Notes under the pieces: generated by a model
Databases searched by the model: none
What the model saw: only the letters and a program-made list of their open reading frames with translations
What the model was told of the DNA's origin: nothing
Assembly: GCA_947588845.1 (NCBI GenBank)
Contig: CANQAR010000016.1
Location: 1-46,895 of the forward strand
Length of the DNA: 46,895 nucleotides
Direction: 5' to 3'
Origin: an uncultured Lachnospiraceae bacterium
GTDB lineage: Bacteria > Bacillota > Clostridia > Lachnospirales > Lachnospiraceae
Program-made: the position numbers and the translations under genes
Part shown: positions 42,342 through 46,895 of the stretch, piece after piece
Layout of the letters: each line of letters begins with the position of its first letter
Numbering within the stretch: position 1 is the stretch's first letter

Positions 42342-45197
42342 TTACACGACCTCGAACGAAATGGTCATAATATGTGAAATCTCCGTCCTGCCGTTCAGCT
42401 TCTGGCGTATCTCATCCTGCAGCTTATCCTTCTGCATATCGATCTCATCCTCCTGCTGATAAATTTCACGCTGCATCTGTGTGCGCTTGGCCTTCAACCT
42501 GTTGATCTCATCCTTCATATCGATAATCCGGTCAAGCGGAAGGTTCGTATTTGCACGGCACTCTTTTTCTTTTTCTTTAATCAGCTCGTTTAATTCTTTG
42601 CGCTTCCGCTGGAGTCCTTCTTTCAGGTCTTCACTGTAGGCGTCCAGTTTGTCGCATTCATCCAGATAGAACTTCTTATTCGCTTCTTCAATCCGCTCCT
42701 GCTGTGTTCCGAGCCTTTTTTTACGAAGCTGTATTAACTCCGACGTTTCCGCAGTGCAATCACCGATAATCTCCGCCGGCAAACCAAGCATGCTGTTGAT
42801 GATATCCTCATCTATGTCAGTTCCATCTTCCGGAATAACAGTAAAAATTAAATGCTCCTCATGACTCAGACCGTCATAAGCCAACTTATCAACAGACAGC
42901 ACCCCTTTAATGCCCTGATGGGTATTAAAAAAGGATATGTTTCTCTCTGAGTCAGTGTGATAGAAACGGATAGCGGCAGGTAGAAGTTCGGCTGACAAGC
43001 TTTCCTGCAGCCACGACTCATACAACGGGTCTTCACGGCGGAGAAATACATCCCCTTCCTCTTCAGCGTCTCTCCATCTAAGGTTATAAGTTCTTTTTAC
43101 ATCGCCGTCCTCAAACTGAAGTCTCCACTGGGAGAGTGGTTTGACACGCTCCGCCCCGTGCGCGAGGAAGAAGTAATAAATCCACTGTGTAAATTTATCA
43201 AGACTAGCTACTGTATTATCCTGACAACTTTTAAGTCTTGCTGCAACGACCTCATCAAAATTCTCGAGAATGGATTGCCTTGCGGATGCCATTTTGTCTT
43301 CGATTTCATCGGAGAGTTCTTCCTGCAGAGTGTCAAATTCACGCTGAATATCTTCAGCCGTTTTACACTTCTGATATATCTCGGAGATCCGTTTTTCAAA
43401 ATCCACACCTGATTCTAAAGTGCCCAAGATTTCATCTGATGAACCGAACACGCCGTCAAACAGGCGGAACTTCTGGTCAAGTAGCTCGTAGACACGCTTA
43501 TCCGCAGCATTCTTACGGTTCAAGAAATTTATAACAACAACATCATTTTTCTGACCATATCTATGGCAGCGTCCGATACGCTGCTCAATGCGCTGCGGAT
43601 TCCAAGGCAGATCATAGTTGACAATCAAGCTACAGAACTGCAGATTAATTCCTTCAGCGGCAGCTTCGGTTCCGATAAGGATACTCGCATTATTCCGAAA
43701 CTCCTCAACGACAGCTGCTTTCATATCCGCTTGCTTTGCCCCCGAGACAAGACCGTCGTCTTTATGCCTTTCCTTCCACTCCGCATAAATTTTCTTGGAG
43801 TTTTCATCATTATTCGTACCGTTTAAGAATACGATTTTTCCTTCATAGCCATTATGCGACAGCAGATTGAACAGGTAGTTCTGTGTTCTTCTAGATTCTG
43901 TGAAAATAACAGCCTTTTTCTGTCCACCGAGTTCCTCAGTCTTAGCAAACCCCTGTTCCAATGCTAAAATCAAATCATCGCCTTTTGAATTTGTCTGTAT
44001 ACTAGATGCAAGTTCCGCAAACTGCTTCAGCTTTTCAAGTTCCGCTTTAATGCCTGACCGGTCACGCATAAGATCCGCGGTAAGGATATCCTCAGCAGCA
44101 GCCTCTTCGTCATCCCTAGATGCCTCATCCATCAGTTCGTCAAAGCCGTCATAATCATCCAAAGAAAGTTCCGCTTCAACACCGGAAAGTAAATCGTTTA
44201 GCCGATCGATAAGCGATTGGAGTGTGCCTGCAATGGCAAATGAAGAAGATGCCAGCAGTTTGCGCAATACCATAGTGATAAGAGTCCGTTGTCCATCAGG
44301 CAAGGCATAGAGTTTATCTGTCTGCAGATATTCAGAAACACCATTGTACAGCTTCTCTTCATCAGCTGTCGGAGTATACTCACGAAGAATTGCATGACGC
44401 CTTGTATATCTAACATATTCAGATACTTGTTTACGGAGTGTGCGCTGGCATAGCGGAGCAAGACGTTTCTTTAAACTCTGATTTCTTAAATCGCTGTTGG
44501 CAACTGAGACATACATCTCACGGAAAGTTTTATCATCTCCGAACAAACGGTCATCAATAATGCTCGCCAAACCATAAAGCTCCATCAGATTGTTTTGCAA
44601 AGGTGTAGCCGTCAACAGCAATTTCTTCCTACCGTTCAAGACCTTCTTAAGCTTTTTCCCAATGACATTATTGGACTTATACACATTACGCAAGCGGTGA
44701 GCCTCGTCTATGATAACAAGATCCCACGGAACAAGCTGCAGGTCTATTGCCTTTTTTGAGGCAAACTGATAAGAACAAATAACCACCTTATCCCTCACAT
44801 CGAAGGGATTAGTAACTCCTTCTTTGCGTAACTTGTTATACACAGGAGACTCCATCAAAATAGAATCTATGTAAAACTTTTCAAAAAGCTCTGATCGCCA
44901 CTGCATTTTGAGAGCTGCAGGGACAATCAGCAGTATATGTCTTCTCCGTTCTGCCCAGCATTGTGCAAGGACAAGACCTGCTTCGATTGTTTTTCCGAGA
45001 CCAACCTCATCGGCAAGCAAAGCACCTGTGCTAAGAGGAGATTTCACTGCAAAAAGTGCTGCATCCACTTGATGAGGATTTAAGTCAACCTTCACACCGG
45101 ACATAGCAGACACCAAACCATCTATTGAGGACTGCGGCCGCTGCAAAAGAATCTGCTCTGCAAAATATCTTGACTGGTATGGTGTATAACTATTCAT
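42342..45197 (-). CDS. SNF2-type helicase in the type III operon
   Basis: A 951-residue superfamily 2 translocase. It has the RapA/SNF2 order: DLNPHQVDAALFAV, Walker A ADEVGLGKTIEAGLVLAQ (63-70 for DEVGLGKT), DLVIIDEAHRLRN (DEAH 164-167), LLLTATPLQNNLMELYGL, then in the second lobe KAVIFTESRRTQNYL, GTEAAAEGINLQFC and NPQRIEQRIGRCHRYGQKND. The C-terminal 300 residues are Glu/Lys-rich and coiled coil (EGLQRKRKELNELIKEKEKE). It is first in the operon with mod and res, 13 bases before mod, and overlaps the XRE remnant. It resembles the DrmD/HepA type helicases that accompany methylase-based defence. Its role with a type III system is not known to me. Confidence 0.9.
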   Translation of the reverse strand: MNSYTPYQSRYFAEQILLQRPQSSIDGLVSAMSGVKVDLNPHQVDAALFAVKSPLSTGALLADEVGLGKTIEAGLVLAQCWAERRRHILLIVPAALKMQWRSELFEKFYIDSILMESPVYNKLRKEGVTNPFDVRDKVVICSYQFASKKAIDLQLVPWDLVIIDEAHRLRNVYKSNNVIGKKLKKVLNGRKKLLLTATPLQNNLMELYGLASIIDDRLFGDDKTFREMYVSVANSDLRNQSLKKRLAPLCQRTLRKQVSEYVRYTRRHAILREYTPTADEEKLYNGVSEYLQTDKLYALPDGQRTLITMVLRKLLASSSFAIAGTLQSLIDRLNDLLSGVEAELSLDDYDGFDELMDEASRDDEEAAAEDILTADLMRDRSGIKAELEKLKQFAELASSIQTNSKGDDLILALEQGFAKTEELGGQKKAVIFTESRRTQNYLFNLLSHNGYEGKIVFLNGTNNDENSKKIYAEWKERHKDDGLVSGAKQADMKAAVVEEFRNNASILIGTEAAAEGINLQFCSLIVNYDLPWNPQRIEQRIGRCHRYGQKNDVVVINFLNRKNAADKRVYELLDQKFRLFDGVFGSSDEILGTLESGVDFEKRISEIYQKCKTAEDIQREFDTLQEELSDEIEDKMASARQSILENFDEVVAARLKSCQDNTVASLDKFTQWIYYFFLAHGAERVKPLSQWRLQFEDGDVKRTYNLRWRDAEEEGDVFLRREDPLYESWLQESLSAELLPAAIRFYHTDSERNISFFNTHQGIKGVLSVDKLAYDGLSHEEHLIFTVIPEDGTDIDEDIINSMLGLPAEIIGDCTAETSELIQLRKKRLGTQQERIEEANKKFYLDECDKLDAYSEDLKEGLQRKRKELNELIKEKEKECRANTNLPLDRIIDMKDEINRLKAKRTQMQREIYQQEDEIDMQKDKLQDEIRQKLNGRTEISHIMTISFEVV

Positions 45198-45425
45198 GGG
45201 CTACATCAACCTCCTGTCTGTTTCCTTCCCTTGTCAGACCCGTGATATCTGAAAATTTACAACCAAGAGCAAGGCATATTTTTTCTAATATCTCTGTATT
45301 CATATTTTTATTCTTCCCTAATTTAGTTATAGAAGCAGCACTTATCCACGCTACTTCTTGTAAATCTCTTTTCTTTAAATCTTTATCTACCGTCTCCGTA
45401 ATTTTTTGTAAGATATACCATCCAT
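45190..45425 (-). pseudogene. XRE-family regulator, frameshifted
   Basis: ATG at 45425 opens MDGISYKKL, which then hits a stop. Another frame continues DKDLKKRDLQEVAWISAASI and TKLGKNKNMNTEILEKICLA, a clear small XRE helix-turn-helix (HTH_26 type), ending in TAG at 45190. A frameshift near 45390-45400 separates the two. The stop overlaps the ATG of the SNF2 helicase (ATGAATAG), so it was translationally coupled to the operon and probably controlled it. Confidence 0.7.
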
Positions 45426-45439
45426 CTCCCCCCTATCCA

Positions 45440-45794
45440 TACCCATGCAGCCAAACAGTAGTGTGACACATTTTAGTTTCTCCATAATATAGCGAACAAC
45501 TCCGCAAACATATAGTCGACTGGTACTGCAAAACTGATATCTGGAAATCCGCTGCATAGCCTTTGCAGGATAATTCGGATTTTTCTTGTAGGTATTGACT
45601 ACGTCCTGCTTCGTGCGTTCCAGCACACATTCAAAGCGGCAGATAATTGTTATCGGAATGATAACATCGCCATATTTATCCGGCATATAGGAACCGCGGA
45701 GCTTATTGGCAATGCTCCAGATAAAATTAGCCTCCGATATAATATCAACAGGATCATCATCCCATAAAACATCTGTCTTTTTAACACCAGGCAT
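45440..45794 (-). pseudogene. hsdM: Type I methyltransferase hsdM, N-terminal remnant
   Basis: MPGVKKTDVLWDDDPVDIIS begins the HsdM N-terminal domain, followed by EANFIWSIANKLRGSYMPDK, YGDVIIPITIICRFECVLER and KNPNYPAKAMQRISRYQF. Similarity ends near 45470, and the frame runs on into the XRE remnant. Proper ribosome site (TAGGAG) before the ATG. The rest of the gene appears at 37290-37850, with about 100 residues lost between. Type I modification from this locus is dead. Confidence 0.83.
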
Positions 45795-46049
45795 CTTATA
45801 CTCCTACCAGCTGTATATTTATTCCCCGCCTGACATTATAACATACAAATTAACACTTTTTCAATATGTGGCATAGAAGATTATAACGATTTATACATAA
45901 TACGGATAATTCAGGAACAATAAAAAAATAACCAAAGAATGTGGGGATTTACCGACTAATAGTACAAGCTTTTAATCTTAAGCAAAAGATGTAAGGCTCT
46001 GATAAAGTTCCACAAACACAACAAGCTGCTGTTCTAAATCCTTTATTGA

Positions 46050-46600
46050 TTAATCTGTATCCATACTGCATCTCCTGGATTCTTCTATAATAACCCATCT
46101 TGCTTTTCTTCTGGTTCCCTGCTGTTCCAGCATACCTCGTTCCTGCAAATCTGCAAAAGTTCTGGAAACTGTTCGTTTAGATACTCCAAGCAGTTCCGCA
46201 TACTGAGCCTGCGTTGCTGTTAGATTCTCAGCAACGATCTTCAGCAGCTTTTTACTCTGATCCGGCACATCTATTTCTGCCAGGTTAACGCCATTTTTAA
46301 CGCCATTTATGTCATTTTTAACGCCATTGGCGCTAATCTGACTTCGATAAATATTAATGCGCAAATCAACTCTCCACCGATGAACTCCGGTTCTCGCAAT
46401 CCGGCGGCTCTTACCTTCCCAATAATTCTCGGAATACCGCTACCCCAATGCTCAATCAGATTCATGTAAGAAAACGCATAGGCAAGGGCTTCATTACAAA
46501 TCTGAGAATAACCTTCTTTCATACGTTCCAAAGGTCCCATTGGAAGTTTAACCCGGAGAAGTGATTTCCAGCCTGTTATCGTAAACTGTAGCCTATATAT
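46050..46600 (-). pseudogene. Broken AlbA/RecG-like ATP-binding regulator
   Basis: Two frames give the C-terminal half of a clostridial Schlafen/AlbA_2-type transcriptional regulator. The upstream frame has MKEGYSQICNEALAYAFSYM and LIEHWGSGIPRIIGKVRAAG (GHKL-like ATPase part). The downstream frame has RINIYRSQISANGVKND, a short G-V-K-N-x repeat, and a winged helix (TQAQYAELLGVSKRTVSRTF). A frameshift near 46340-46365 separates them, and the DNA-binding N-terminus is missing. The gene is inactive. Confidence 0.75.
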
Positions 46601-46748
46601 TGCTATGATCCAGATAGCTTCAATGGTCATGACAACACCTCGCTCTCTATGACAGCTTTAACCACCCTCATGATAACTCCTAGATTACAACAGCGGTCCA
46701 ACAAACTGAATCAATGCTGCGCCTTTTATGTTTTGTTTTTCCTGGAGT

Positions 46749-46895
46749 TCATGCTGCATACAACCCCACTCCCTCTTTTTGAACATTATTGTAGAATGGA
46801 TATGCTCCAATCCAGTGGTTGAAATGCTCCATATTTTTTACAACAGGCATAATCTGGATACCATAGTCAAAATTATAATCAAATGTGATATTTGA
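46749..46895 (-). CDS. C-terminal end of a nucleotidyltransferase-like protein, partial
   Basis: A frame open at the right edge gives 48 residues ending GAYPFYNNVQKEGVGLYAA. The F-Y-x-x-V-x-K-E-G-V-x-L-Y-A ending is typical of MNT-type nucleotidyltransferase antitoxins. A short overlapping frame (ATG in TTGTATGCAGC) begins just before its stop but ends after 22 codons, perhaps a decayed HEPN partner. The catalytic G-S-x10-D-x-D part lies outside the window. Confidence 0.5.
   Translation of the reverse strand, partial: SNITFDYNFDYGIQIMPVVKNMEHFNHWIGAYPFYNNVQKEGVGLYAA

Noticed and set aside
37823-45197. DISARM or BREX assignment of the helicase-methylase operon
   Set aside because: drmA, drmB, drmC, pglX and pglZ are absent, and Mod/Res are plainly type III. 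Only the helicase resembles DrmD.

Overview
The window reads as a Bacillota chromosome, most likely a gut Lachnospiraceae or close clostridial relative. The signs are the Gram-positive lipoproteins, AGGAGG-type ribosome binding sites, a clostridial cysS-mrnC-rlmB operon, a KtrAB potassium system, paired DUF1703 ATPase/nuclease proteins and DUF3786 proteins. Most of the window is of moderate GC. The HEPN gene near 35-36.5 kb is clearly AT-rich. No rRNA, tRNA or CRISPR array was seen.

Left part (1-11.8 kb): a cell-surface protein running off the left edge, a 59-aa protein and a transposase remnant; an ApbE flavin transferase; two DUF3786 paralogues (4.1 and 11.1 kb); a Rpn/PD-(D/E)XK-like protein with a 24-bp tandem repeat; a DUF362 protein paired with a nitroreductase; and a 799-aa protein joining leucine-rich repeats, a bacterial-type poly(ADP-ribose) glycohydrolase domain and an RCC1-like propeller.

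Core part (11.8-31.2 kb): ktrA-ktrB, the cysS-mrnC-rlmB operon and ftsH. These are followed by a DUF1703 protein, a three-gene cassette (XRE regulator, a protein starting with a serine-run motif, and a radical SAM/SPASM enzyme with unusual cysteine spacing), and a broken DUF4143 ATPase. A sulfonate/nitrate-type ABC transporter diverges from a LacI regulator, with matching operator-like sites between them. A GNAT acetyltransferase and ispF close this part.

Right part (31.2-46.9 kb) is an accessory, defence-type region of whole and broken genes: a DUF4160 pair, a truncated transposase fused to a truncated AAA ATPase, a second DUF1703 protein, a HEPN protein with an RNxxxH motif, and remains of a type I restriction system. 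The type I hsdM gene is split: its start lies at 45.8 kb and its middle at 37.8 kb. Between the two halves sits an operon of XRE remnant, SNF2-type helicase, type III Mod and type III Res. Mod is frameshifted at a run of seven A, which could be a phase-variable switch in the off state. A broken AlbA/RecG-like regulator and a nucleotidyltransferase end reach the right edge.

The intergenic regions carry several families of palindromic repeats. In one, hairpins keep the same shape while both stems change by compensating substitutions, which points to selection on a folded RNA or DNA structure.
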